64,000 nucleotides of DNA, taken from positions 992,001 to 1,056,000 of the forward strand of contig JAGMVK010000012.1 of assembly GCA_020747065.1 (NCBI GenBank), in the 5' to 3' direction. The notes below the pieces were generated by a model. That model made no database searches and had not been told where the DNA came from. It saw only the letters and a list, made by a program, of their open reading frames with translations. Source of the stretch: Cadophora sp. MPI-SDFR-AT-0126. Lineage: Eukaryota; Ascomycota; Leotiomycetes; Helotiales; Ploettnerulaceae. Of the stretch, positions 35,889 to 47,467 are shown piece after piece. The position numbers were made by a program, and so were the translations under genes. Every line of letters begins with the position of its first letter. The first letter of the stretch is position 1.

Positions 35889-36804
35889 CTACATGGGCAT
35901 CCTCCTCATCTCCTCTACCGTCCAATACTTCCTCATATTCTCCGCTCCCAACGTCCTAACCTCCTGGTCCAAATGCGTCCAAAGTACCTTCCCCCACCCA
36001 TCCATCTTCTCCTTTAGCACACTCAGTTGCAACTCCGTCTCCCCACTCCTACACCTCTCTAAATACTCCTCAAAAGCATCCATCCCCTTGTGAATCTCCT
36101 TATGCTGCCTCAGCAATTCCGCTGCGTTCTTGCCGTTCCTGAATTCCGGCATCTTCTGTGCTAGGATCGGGAAGATGTGTTGTTCTTCTATGGCGTGGTG
36201 GGTGGAGAGGTGCGAGCAGAATTGCAGACCGGTGGAGAGGAATTGTTTGAGGGAGAGGTTTTGGGGGCGTTTGTTGGTCTCGCAGGCTGTGTAGAGGAGG
36301 GTCCAGGATTGGCGGAAGTGGTTGTGCTGTTTGATATGTCAATAAGTTATCCTGATACTTCTGCTCCTTTTCCTCTGGGCCTGCGTTGTAGGAAAATGGG
36401 AGACCTACAAAATACTCCATGTGCTCAGCCATGCTGTTGTAAGCTCGAAATTCCGCTGCGCTCAACTTGGGCAGCTTCTCCTCTTTCTTCTCTTCTACAA
36501 CATCTTTCTGATCTGCTTTCTCGGCCTTTACGTCCGGCCCTTTCTCACCGTTCAAGATCTCCGCCTCGCTCTCAGCGGGTTTTGCTAATCGCTCTACCTC
36601 CTCACATATCTCTTCCTGTCGCAACTCCGCCATTATACCTTGGAAATTTTGCAGTGAGGGCGGAGAGCAGGTGAATGTGCGGCGGCAGATGGGGTGGCAG
36701 GGCGCGGGGATGCGTGGGTAGATGTGTATGTTGGAGGGATTGTGGAACTGGCTTGCGGCGAGGCGTGAGGCTTGGAGCAGGAGGGGGAGGAGGGTGGTGC
36801 GCAT
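35889..36804 (-). CDS. hemerythrin (HHE) domain protein with possible mitochondrial leader
   Basis: Minus-strand exons are 36804-36409 and 36326-35889 (donor GTAGGT, acceptor ACAG), 277 residues. The join gives SMAEHMEYF-HNHFRQSW, and the following helices contain HLSTHHAIEEQHIFPIL, LLRQHKEIHKGMDAFEE and WTHLDQEV: the spaced His/Glu ligands of a di-iron hemerythrin-like four-helix bundle. The first 57 residues are basic and Ser/Pro-rich without acid, like a mitochondrial presequence, and are followed by a second Met (start at 36633, MAELRQEE) in better context. Residues about 60-110 are a charged linker. Likely roles are oxygen, iron or nitric oxide handling; the exact one is unknown. Confidence 0.85.
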
Positions 36805-38685
36805 TTACAGCTCAGTGTTTGCTGGGACTGTAAATACTAGATGTATTTTCAATGAGAGAATCAATATGGTATCAAGTAAAGAAAGAAAGAAAGAAAGAGA
36901 GTGAAGTAAATAATAAAACAAGGTTCAGAACGCTAGGTATTTAGGTGGAAGAGGGCATATCATATTTTGATGCAAAGAAATCGAGACCGCATCGCAAGGT
37001 TGCAATCCCGAGATCTTGATTGGATGACGGAGAGCTGCATGTGGGGTTGATCGCTTTCTGCTGCTTATCGATCCCGATAACATTTTCTGTCAGCATGTCT
37101 AGCGTGCCGAGGTGGAAACTTGTCATTGCTGGTCGGCAAGGGCATTGTTTATTGTCCGAGAGTCCGAAGCCAGAAATCATCTTTCTCTTCGTACGTAGTA
37201 CGACTAGTAAGTGCTTCGCTCTTCATAATCTGAGTGAGAAAATTCACAACTATTCAAGAGGACGGAGCGGACGATGTTGGATGACGGAGTTTTTCTATGA
37301 TTTGGGGCTTTGAGGATGGGACAGGATGGGTTTAGCAAGAGACGCGAAGAATGGTCTTGTATCGACGAAGGAGGGATTTCTTGATGTTGTTTGGTCAGTA
37401 CTAGCATACTTCTTTCCTGCTCCTGCTTCTTTCGCTATTATTTTCTGGTTCCCGGGACGGATTGGTTGCTCTGCAGAAAGTTCTTCGAAGCCGTTCTTCA
37501 GTATATTGATACTCCAGCCAGTACACAATCTTGCTTTATTCGTTCTTGCCTTTTGCTCGTTGCTTAATGTTTGTTGGTGCTCTAATCTCTACTCTCCTGA
37601 AATGTAGGTGCATTTTAGAAGGAAATGCTGTCCCGGATATCAGCATGTGCCACGAAAGCTGTAAAATCTGGCTTGAGGGGAAACGTTGGAAGGTCTATGT
37701 ATGACTCTGCTCAACTTGCTGAACGTTCCTCTTCGTCGCTGAAGCAATGGGTAGTGAGGCTTCGGTACCGATTTTCTCCAAGCCAGAGAATGGTTGGTGT
37801 GAATGACATCAATGGTTGATTAGAGCCAGAGCTTAAAGAGAACTGAATGAAGATACTGGGACCCTTGACATTGGCAAGCATATTTTGCGGCAGAATTTTC
37901 TTTCTCGTATGCTGGTATAGTTTTCCCGTCGAAAGGACGGTTTGATCTCTCTATCAAACAAGTTCATTGCTAGAAAGCAGTTTCAAGGCGCTTTTGCCGG
38001 GCATTTTTAAGGACAGGATCTTCGAGTCAACAAAGTTCATTTTGCGCTTCTCCACTCAATTGCCTACAATAAAAGATAAAGAATCATTATCTTAGCTTCA
38101 TTCGAGATCTTGTACTCACAACTGACCTATTCCAAAGTCATCAGCTATGATCCAACTTCGCATATCTAGGATGCTTACGTGTGAAGCTACTAACCACTGC
38201 GTACTTGGCAAGTGGGAAGTAACCTTGGCAGCAAGCTTGTCAGCACGACAGTGACCCAGAAGATTTTGGGAGAGAACAGGAATGCTGTGGCTCTTAAAAT
38301 CTTTCTATGCCTTCAAGCAAGAGGGAAGTAGGAATGGACCAGATCAGGATCGAACATTAACGAGATAAGTAATTTGGTCTCATTGGATTGAAGCGACTAT
38401 GCAGAATGAGAAACGCAAGTGTAAGCTGATAACGAGATGACTACAGCTCCGCCATGAGACGCAGCTCTCTCCGAAACTCACTTGATGGGCGGATCCGAAA
38501 TATGGTCAATCACAGCAGCATTGAAAATTGGGACAAGAAGTATGCAAGATCATGAAATTCCAAATTCTCCCATCCGACCCCCATAATTGATTAAGCCCAC
38601 CACCACATCTTTCATCAAGACAGGAAAAGCCATCCGTCCGGGGTATAACATACATTCCAGCGCCATCAGAAAGTTTGTAGTGCAT
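36805..38685. other. long intergenic stretch
   Basis: Nearly 1.9 kb with no supported gene. A short (GAAA)n tract lies near 36878-36900, just upstream of the hemerythrin gene. Nothing else stands out. Confidence 0.45.
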
Positions 38686-39016
38686 TTAGCAACAGCACTC
38701 GAGACATTCGAAGCAGGCAAGACCGGCACACCTAAATCGGACATTGAGTCAGCATGCGATGCGCCAGCAGAGATCACACGAGAAGCGCAGATGACTTACA
38801 GCCCGCAGCAGAGACCACCACCTCCACCTCCTCTCATGCTCATTGGCTCAGCTGTCATTTGCTCTGTTGGACGCTGTGATGCTTGTTAGTAAAAGGTCCT
38901 CCTCGAAATCGAAAGGCTGGGCCATGACAACTTACTGGTTGCTCGGCGTTGACTTGTGCAGTGGTTGGGAGCTCCATCTGCTGGGCCTGAGGCTGTTGAG
39001 TTTCTTGGGCAGGCAT
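38686..39016 (-). CDS. CYSTM-like small cysteine-rich tail protein
   Basis: Three minus-strand exons, 39016-38936, 38873-38800 and 38731-38686, join in phase to 66 residues. The first two thirds are Gln/Pro/Glu-rich and disordered (MPAQETQQPQAQQMELP). Then comes a run of six glycines and the Cys-rich tail GLCCGLCAGLACFECLECCC ending at the stop. This layout, a polar head with a short C-terminal hydrophobic Cys-rich segment, is that of CYSTM-type stress proteins, thought to sit at membranes. The first two introns have GTAAGT donors. An unspliced reading stops at LCCGL and loses the last nine cysteine-rich residues, so automated annotation could truncate or miss it. Confidence 0.75.
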
Positions 39017-40213
39017 TTTGAGGGGTTTGAGACTGTGAGTGCAAGTACAGAGTTGTATTGGAGTTGGTGAGGTGTAAGGCTGGACAGATGTGAAGAGTAT
39101 ATACAGTTGGATGTGAGGCAAGAGAAAATCAGACCACGACAGGGAGAACCTCAGGGTTTTAAACTCTGGCCTTGAAGCCTCCTCTCCTGTCAGCCCTGCA
39201 ATTCACCGCAATACATGCGATACGACATGCACAGAACCCCATTCAGCTTCGCCCAATCCGACGCGTGGTCAGCTCGACGCATCCACAGCAGCTCCATGTC
39301 TTACCGGCAAAACCATGCCGATTCAAAATTGGTGGCAGTGATTAGGATCGGCATAGCCTTTCCGAGTATGTGCGAGATACGCTCAATACGCTCAGTACGG
39401 TCGAACTCTCTCAGCAAAGTCTGTTCTTTGCGTCACTTACATAATCTGTTTGCATTAACTTATAGTTTGCGGTAGTAAGGTTGCCCTTGTGTGTTGCGTC
39501 GCCCGAAGAGACGTGGATGGTACGCCCACTCGCAAGGCTGTGTTAATGAAGTAAGTTGTGGCTTGGCTGAAGGATGATGGCTCAGCCCTCCATGCGAGAT
39601 GCTTGTTTTTAGTTAAAGACCTCGTTTCAGGCTTGGCGATCTAATCTCTAAAATCATTCATCATACTGTAAGTGCTGGTCTCAGAGCTTGTTTGTTTTTG
39701 GATTATTGAACATAAACAGCTGAACGAATGTGTTCGTCCGAGGCAAACTCGTCATATGATGAGCTTGCCATTCACTAGTCTATTCCATAACAAGCAGAGG
39801 AGTCTTAAAGTCCTTTGCGACTTCTGACTGACTGCCGATATGAAGCTCGGGACTTCGGGTTGTCCTCGGAAAGAAACCCTAAATACATTAATATGTGACA
39901 TGATGGAAAGGTTATTTTTAGTTCACCAATAAAAAAACTGAGTCGATATTCCATAAGTGTGAGAAAAATGCAAGGTGAGTTCATCTCTGCCTGGCATGAC
40001 GGCACTGGCAAGGACCTTAAATCGAGAAGACTGAAATGCCCCCTTATCCACTTCAATTGAAAGCTTGGACGACATCTCAGTTCAGATGCGGCACCTCCGC
40101 GATACTCTAGCAGTCCGATGTCTGTTCATTATACGTCACAACCAACTTGCCACTAGCTTGAAGGGAGAGCCAAAGAAGAATTTGTTGCCGTAGCGGGAAT
40201 TCATAACATGTCT
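39017..40213. other. intergenic stretch
   Basis: About 1.2 kb holding the promoter of the CYSTM-like gene and the 3' flank of the RPA49 gene. No other gene is seen. Confidence 0.45.
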
Positions 40214-41662
40214 CTACTTTCTCCGTCCAAAGGAGACCTTAGGGAACTCCAGAGGTAACTTCAACTTCGCAACCCTCCGTTGAGCAGCCACTGCCTTCTC
40301 TAATCCCAACTTCTTCCTCTCCACTTCTCCCAAAACTGCAATCTTCGCTCCAATCTCCATGAAGTACCGCGACATGTCCTTGGTCTCCAACTTCAAGTCC
40401 TCCTGCAGGTCAAAGATATTGACTTCATAGTTGTCGACTATACAAGCCAATGCGCAGAGATGTGTTCTGATCAGATCTGCACCAAAGCTCGTGATCGTAG
40501 GCCCATCAGCGAATTTCCGCTTGATGCTCTCCAAGACAGACTCTGGGACGTCTTCAAGATACTTCTTTAACTCGTCTCTCCTAGGCAAGGTTCTGGTCCC
40601 TCTTATCATCTTACAGTTGTTCAAAACTTGCATCAGGAGGAGCATGTAGCGAAAGATCTTGAGCTTTTCGACATTCGAACCATGCTTTCTGAAGCGAAAG
40701 GCGACAAATTGTGAGGCGAGCGGGAGTTCTTTGTTTGCCTTGATCGCATCTTGCCAAGTCTTGACCGGTATAGCCTTCATGACCTCCTTGCCGATCAGAT
40801 CATTGGCAGTATAGACATCTTGAACATGTTTGGCATCTCTATTGGCTTTCGGTCTTGGTTTTGCATCTTCGACTCTCTGTGCCAATTCGTCTCTGGTTGC
40901 CATACCCTTCGTGGTCTCAGACATGTTCGAAAGAATGGCTGCCGTGGTAGCATCGAACTTCGCCGGTTTGTCTTTGTTTCTAGCAGACTTGTCGGGGGTT
41001 ATGGCGTTCTCTGTAACGGAAGCAATAGCCTTACGAGCTTTCTTCGTACCGAATGTTTGACCAAGGATGTTGCGACGCTCTCGCATGTCCTGATATAATT
41101 AGCATTGTTCCTTTGTCCAGTGGGAAGATCCAAACGTACCCTAGATAGCTCATCCTCTGGAACAGCTTGCTGGGCTCTCACACTGCCGCGAACGACCATC
41201 TTCCGTGCTTCCATGACCTCCATCTTGCCAGTCTCTGGATCATAGACTCCCACATAATGCTTCAGAAGGGCATCTGCGCCACCAGCCTCTTCTTCCTGCG
41301 CTGTATAATCGAGGTTTGGGTGCTCGGAGGAGTGTAGAATCAATTCCTTTGCTGCGATGCTTCCGGACTTTGAGGACGCTTTTCTGCGAGCTTTTGTGTA
41401 TGGCTTGAAGTGGATCGAAGTCGGAACAGCCAGACCAGGTGTAGAAGCTATTCATGTAAGCCATTGAATTGTGAAGTATGGAAAGCCAGATCCAAACTCC
41501 GCTCTTGAGGGTGCACATACCTATAACTGGTGCCCAGCTTCCCGCATCAGAGACAGAGATTCTGATCTGCTTGTCATCTTCGATAGCGACTCTTTTGCTT
41601 GGTTTCGAGGATCCGTCCGGATTCCCCTTCCTCTTTTTGGCCTTTTCCATCGAGTCTGACAT
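40214..41662 (-). CDS. RPA49: RNA polymerase I subunit A49
   Basis: Minus-strand exons are 41662-41521, 41447-41140 and 41089-40214, giving 441 residues (yeast 415). The N-terminal part (SIHFKPYTKARRKAS, then DYTAQEEEAGGADALLKHYV and GVYDPETGKMEVMEARKMVV) is the dimerisation domain that pairs with A34.5. The C-terminal part (DVYTANDLIGKEVMKAIPVK, then SQFVAFRFRKHGSNVEKLKI and ADLIRTHLCALACIVDNYEV) is the tandem winged-helix DNA-binding domain. It is a TFIIF/TFIIE-like component of Pol I for rRNA synthesis in the nucleolus. An in-frame Met upstream at 41713 lies outside the expected start. Confidence 0.93.
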
Positions 41663-42412
41663 TATATTGGACGTTGGTGGTGAAATTGAAGACTTGTCAA
41701 AATTTGCTAACAAATTTCCAAAATTTCTCGAAAGTCGGGCAACCCAGGAAAAAAATCCCCGACTCTATCAGCCTCGATATTCAGGCCAGACACAATGCGG
41801 GGAACCTCGAAGGACAGCCGCACAATCGAACAGGTGTTGAGGACCAGGAAAGGGACGGAATATCACGAGTTAGCTATTGATATTGATAGCTAGAGCTTGG
41901 AATCCCGTGGTCACAGAAGATGCGGGTATCTTGAGTGCCCTTCCCTGCGTCAACCTGCTCCAGGCGCGAATTCTATCCTTATTACTTCATGTTTCATGAC
42001 AACCTCACACAATTGAATCACATCACAGCAGCAATTTCAGGCATATTCGAAGGCAAACTTCTTTTCTTATTCTGCAATTGAAGTCGAAGGTATCAAGCAT
42101 CTGCGGCAGCTCTCCTCCATCGCTCCCTTGTTCATAAACCCTCAATTGACAATCCGACGGATATATTTGACCAGCCCTGCTTCCTAGCAAATCCGTCCAC
42201 CAAAGGCCAACGAAAACGCGTCATCAAGCTGCTCTATCCTTGAACATCCCAGCTGCCATTGTACTGAGTGGTAGTCCCAAACTGTGCGTGTGATCTGGAG
42301 TGTTGAAAAAGGCGTAGAAGTTGATGCGGGGGATGGCGTAAACGTGGAGATTATGTTGTCATGGTGTTCGTTCGAGAGGTAAGGTGACCGAGATCGGGAT
42401 GTTGTGAGTTGT
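41663..42412. other. intergenic stretch
   Basis: About 750 bp between the RPA49 promoter and the RPL41 stop. No gene is supported. Confidence 0.45.
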
Positions 42413-42594
42413 TTACTTGCTGTGTGGGGAGTTAGGAATTGCTTCATCTTACAAACAGAGGAGCTTCAACTTACGATCTCGCACGCGTCTTGCGGCGCTT
42501 TCTCTTGAGTCTTCTGACGCGCTTTTTCCGCCACTTAGCTCTCACTGATTAACGGTCAGTAAGTGTGAAATGTCATGGGAAGGGGTAACGTACT
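42413..42594 (-). CDS. RPL41: 60S ribosomal protein eL41 (RPL41), start codon split by an intron
   Basis: The 25-residue protein is complete and canonical: it opens MRAKWRKKRVRRLKRKRR and ends KTRARSK. On the minus strand the A of the start codon is the last base of exon 1 (42594). A 49-nt intron (42545-42593, donor GTACGT, branch TACTGAC, acceptor ATCAG) follows, and exon 2 (42544-42475) starts with TG. A second intron (42420-42474, donor GTAAGT, branch CTAAC, acceptor ACACAG) splits Ser24, and exon 3 is 7 nt (42419-42413) carrying Lys and the stop. The spliced start context is CAAAATGAGA. No ORF longer than a few codons spans it, so normal gene callers would miss it. eL41 sits at the subunit interface of the ribosome. 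Confidence 0.9.
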
Positions 42595-42945
42595 TTTGAA
42601 TCTGAGTGTTGTGATGAAAGCTGGTTGAGGAAGTCAAGCTGAGCTCTCGAGAGATATGTGCAGAATCCAAAGGCGCTAAACTAAGCGAGACGCTTGTACA
42701 GAAGTGTGCTAGAAGCTTAGGGCTTATCACGTGCTGAAACGGGCCTCTTGGCCATGCGGCTCTCATTACAGTGTCAATGTCTCGTAATCCTACATCACTT
42801 TCAACAGTTTTCATTGTCCAAAGTTTTATCAGGACATTGAACCTCAATCAAAAGTTCCCGGGTGCTCAGTACCCACCGGATACACGTTGCTATACCATTT
42901 CACACGAGAACTAATTGTTTCATGCTAACACTCTCGTCTGTCAAT
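42595..42945. promoter_or_regulatory. divergent promoter of RPL41 and the FHA kinase
   Basis: About 350 bp contain the RPL41 5' UTR exon (minus strand, ending at 42594) and the upstream region of the kinase. No factor site is assigned. Confidence 0.45.
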
Positions 42946-45397
42946 ATGCCTCAGCCATTCCATGATTCCGCTGCCATCTCCCAAGACGGTGATGATTTCA
43001 GCGCTGCACAGAAACCTGTTGGATTCCTCAGATGGAAGAATATGCAAGGTCAAATTACGTATGGTAAGTCAATATGCGCTGAACCGTCGATTCGATCTTC
43101 AACTTATATGATTCTCTTCAGAGGAACCCATAATCTACGGCAACGAATTGATAATTGGAAGAGATCCAGGTCCAGTCTCAGGATCAGACCCAGCTTCAGT
43201 CCAGAAGTAGGTGGTCTGACCAATCTGGCACACCAAATTTGACGATCACAGGATCTTCATTCCAGATGATGCGAGTCACCCATTTGTTTCCAAGAGACAT
43301 TTCCGTATTTACTCCATCATATTCGACAAGAACGAGCGTTCCATACAACCCTTGATTTATTGCGAGGATCTTGAATCCACAAATGGGACGTATGTCAATG
43401 ACTTATGTATTGGAATGATTGGCCAGGAGAGAATTGCACATCTTCTCTGCCATGGCGATGTTATCGAAGTGCGTCCACACTGGCAATTTCAACTGTATCA
43501 GCCTTCTCAGTACCCTACGAGTGATCCTCAAGGACAGCCTGAAGACCTCGAGGTACGTCGGAACGTCCCACTACCGAATTTCGCTCAATATCGCAGTACT
43601 TTAGTGACCGCTACATCGTGTCAAGTCGGATGCTAGGCAGTGGTCAGTATGGTGCCGTTTTCCTGGCGACCGAAAAGGCGACTTTCAAGCAGACCGCATG
43701 CAAAATCATAGATTTCAGGAGCTCTGCGGACCAGAGATTACAGATAACTGAGACGTTGCTCGATAACACCAGCATCAGAGAGTTATCTGCGGACGAGAAG
43801 GATACTGTTAGGCGCGAGATCAGCATTCTTTCTCAACTCAGCCATGTAGGGATTCCGAAAATCTCGCCATTGAATGGTCACTCACAGTCTTTAGCCCCAT
43901 ATTGTCAATTTGAGGAAAGCATTCTACTCCGAAACTACCATGTACGTGCCCTGGTAGTAGAAACAGAAAACAGTAACTGATATATCAGGTACGCATTCAC
44001 GGATCTTGCTCCAGGAGGTGATCTCTTCTCTTACATCGATGCCAATGGAGGCCCGCTCACCGACTGCCACACTCGAATTGTCGTGAGGCAGCTCGTCCTA
44101 GCTGTGCAATACTTACACTCAGAGGGCATTGTTCACCGGGACATCAAGCCAGAAAACGTACTAATTATGCACACTGACCTCGGAGGTCGTGTCGTCTTAA
44201 CCGACTTCGGGTTTGCAATAGATGCTCGTCGAAAGTGTGGAAGAATGATGTCCAAGCTGGGAACACCGGGATATTGTGCACCGTAAGCTCTATTGCTGAA
44301 GCATTGACAGAATGTTCTCTGTGGAAGTGAGAGTCTGACTACAAAGCAGGGAGGTGGATACTATCGTACCTTCCAAGGACGGTTACACTTCAGCTGTTGA
44401 CATTTGGTCGCTCGGGGTTGTGACTGCGGTGTTGTTGACCAATGATGCCATCTTGCCGCGGGGCAGTACGGCAATCAGCCAGCTACAACTCGTGCAGCTC
44501 TTTCAGGGGCTTGAGGACGGCACTAAACAAGAGATCTGGGAGACTCTATCCTCACGGGCATTGAGGTTTCTCCAGAAGTTGCTTGTCATTAATGCAGTTG
44601 ATCGGCTTACAGCCACTGAAGCACTGGAACACTCATGGTTCACCAAACCTCTCTCTGAAGCAGCGGCCATAAAGGATTGTTGCGCGAAGATTATCCGGTT
44701 TTGGAAGCAGCGCGACAATGACGAAGTGATTGAACGTCTACCCCATGTCGGCCAAAGCCGGCAGGATGACCATTATCGCAGGGCTTCAAGATCCAAGAAA
44801 AGGTTTCCCGACACCTCCTCGTCTTATTTTGGCTTGGATCGTTATCTTCGTCCTCGAAGACCATCGCACAGGCGGACTTTGTTGGAAGGTCTCAGCAAAA
44901 CGAGATCGCCTTTCGTAATTAGTTCGAATGAGCCAGGGATATCTCAGCCTCAAATCGTGTTGACCGATGGTAGTGATATCTTTGGCAAGAGCCCAGATAC
45001 CCAACCTGAAGAGCAGCAGCCCAGCTACTTCAAACCGATATCGCCCATAGCAACGACTCCTTCCATAGTCCAACCCGAGAGAAATGACCTATTCAACCTT
45101 GGTGATCATGATCCTGCTGTTTCAGTTCTTGAGTCTCCATCGGGTGTGGATAAGGAAAGTACAGATCTGAAGAGTGATCTCAAGAACGCCAACCGAAAAC
45201 GCGTGAGGTGGGAGTCGGAAGATCCAGAAGACAAGAGTCTTTGGGATGAGGTTGCGAAGAATGGACCTAAATGGCAGAGTGCTAGAGATTTCGGAATCGC
45301 TGTCATGAAAAGGAAGATGGAAGTCAGGCAATCTGGCGGGAAGCAAGACCCAAATCATCCGAGTCTAACTATTAGGACTTCGTCGAGATCTGTTTGA
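42946..45397 (+). CDS. FHA-domain serine/threonine kinase (Mek1/Cds1 type)
   Basis: Seven exons: 42946-43063, 43122-43206, 43252-43552, 43597-43876, 43920-43941, 43989-44282 and 44350-45397, 715 residues. The N-terminal FHA domain is visible from ELIIGRDPG through SKRHFRIYSI to ESTNGTYVND. The kinase domain has the Gly loop GSGQYGAVF, the Lys in TACKIIDF, HRDIKPENVLI and DFGFA, with GTPGYCAPEV in the activation segment. The fifth exon is 22 nt between introns of 43 and 47 nt; this is the only arrangement that yields AFYSETTMYAFTDL, the expected hinge region. The C-terminal 250 residues are disordered. A single FHA plus kinase fits meiotic Mek1 or checkpoint Cds1/Chk2; the choice is open. An in-frame ATG at 42922 is a possible earlier start. 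Confidence 0.88.
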
Positions 45398-47467
45398 TGA
45401 TCAATATGGGTCGTCGCTTACTAGTTCCTGCGGATAACAATCCCCGATGGAGCAAACGAGCTAGTTTTGCTATTTGGAAGATACCCATTTGCTGCAAGAT
45501 TGCGGGTCAGTGCTAAGATTTACTTACGGGTCGTCTGCGAATCAACTTATCATTCAAAAAGTGGAGCGGAGAGCCAGGTAAAGTAGTGAAAGTTGTCAGG
45601 TCATCTCGCTCGTGGATGATGGTTATTTCTTGCTCAGTATTGCAGTGCTTCTCCAAATTTAATACAATAGTTTTTGTTGACACATTGGACGTTATCATGG
45701 ACCTGTCATGCAGTAGTACTTTGTTCCACTATGCGGTTCCACGTGCTAATATGCATCAAGACCCTTCTATATTTACCTGCCGGACACGATATGTACGATC
45801 AACTGGATGCGAATACCAATCGGCTTCACTTCCCTTTGTCGCCAATCAACCCACACACCCCGCATAAAGCTCCCATTCATTCACCGTCTCATAGCTAAAT
45901 ATCCTCCAACAACCGGTAACACATTCATTACAGATTGATTACAGATCTTAGTGAGTGCAATGTCTTGTGCAGGTGTTGCTGCATTGGGATCCATACCTAA
46001 TCACGGCCCGTGGTCGCATCCTTGGGCATACCATCCCATCCCTAAGCCCATGCAATTCCCAGTGGCGTTGACTTGGGCCAGTTTGCAATCTTCGAAACCA
46101 ACATAGAGGAAACATTTGACCGCATTCCCCCTCCTGGCTGTGGCCTCGTGCTCGTCTATTTTCTTCGCTGGTCCATATGTCCACTATTCCACCAATCGTC
46201 TCGCTTCAATGCAACAGATCCTTTTTGGAGTCTGGTAACGACCGGGCCGTCAATTCCAGTGATTGGAAGGAAAAGGCATGCTTGTGGCGAGACCTTGTCG
46301 GATCCCTGAGCCGCGCGCCTGCGCGTGCAAGAGGGGTTCTCTTTGAGGCTTTTACGTGGCTGCATGTGGCATGTGGAGAGCGTCTGGAGCAAAGGGCAAG
46401 GCGATAGAGAGGTGGGAGGGCACGGGCACGGGCGAGGTGAGGCTGGAGATATTTCGCTTGACGGTTTGACGAACCGTTATGCCGAAAGCTAACAAAGCCC
46501 CAGAGCGGGTCCCCAAGCGAGCAGAGGCGAGCACCTTTCTCCTCATTTTCCCCTTTTCTTCTCCCGAGATGCATCTGCGACTACGGGGGGCGTTTTTGGC
46601 GTTCTGTTCTCTCGTTTGCTATCCTGGGGTAGACCGGCCGACCAGGCGAATCGTATGTATCGAGATTTGTAGATCTCCAGCGCCCGCTCGGCCCGAAAGG
46701 GACAGACGAGCAGGTCTACATGGGAAGTCCCTCTTGCGAACTCTTCACGTCCATTCATATCACAGCTTGTTGGTCCCTGGCTCCATACTGCACATTAGGC
46801 CCAGCTAGCCGTGCGTGCCAACGCAACTCAAATTCTGTTAATCAGTCAACCAGTTGGTCGGTTGACACGAGACGAGATGAGACTATCGAAAGTGTCAGCT
46901 CGTGCCTCATGGCCTTGCACGTTACTGCAAATTTATACCCACACTCAGGTACAAATGACCCCAAGCTCGGGTGGCGTATCTCGCCATCCTGCTGGGATTC
47001 TTAGAATCTAGCAGTCTCGATTCGCGAAAGCCACTCTAGATAGGATGCAACGCAGAGGCTCCAGACAGGGCAGAGAGCTCTTGTCCTAAAGAGGAAGGCG
47101 GAAGGAGTCTCTCCGCGGCCTCCACCTCGAAAGAACATCCCATTGCATCTCAATCCCCAGGTTTTCACCCCGGGAAAGTACTCCGTTCTCCGAAACGTTG
47201 GCGAGCTTGTTCTCCAATCAATCCGTTGCAACACTTTTTCATACCCCGTTCTCCTCGTCTGTTCTTCATCTGGAAATTCATCTAGTGAAATGGCCTGTCC
47301 CAGGAAGTCTACACCCATGGCGAGAACATGCAACCCTCCATCTTCATGGATGGATAAGTAGCTGGAGTCTCCCCCCAGTTTCGTTCTCTCTCCAGCACTC
47401 CAGTCACTCAAGACACACTTGAGCCCCTCTCGACAACACCAGCATATCCTCCCATCATCTGGACGCG
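45398..47467. other. 2 kb leader/promoter region of the sugar transporter
   Basis: No gene is supported. A minus-strand frame at 47001-47411 is open but unlike any family I know. The last 320 bp hold several CreA-type hexamers (separate entry). The length of the gene-free stretch suggests a complex promoter or a long 5' UTR. Confidence 0.4.
47155..47378. promoter_or_regulatory. cluster of candidate CreA (carbon repression) sites
   Basis: Four matches to SYGGRG on either strand lie within about 310 bp of the transporter ATG: 47155-47160, 47168-47173, 47362-47367 and 47373-47378. One or two would be expected by chance in this length. CreA/Mig1 repression of sugar transporters on glucose is established in fungi; use of these sites is inferred. 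Confidence 0.35.

Noticed and set aside
47001..47411. 137-codon minus-strand frame upstream of the sugar transporter
   Set aside because: No family resemblance, and it overlaps the region expected to be transporter promoter and leader.
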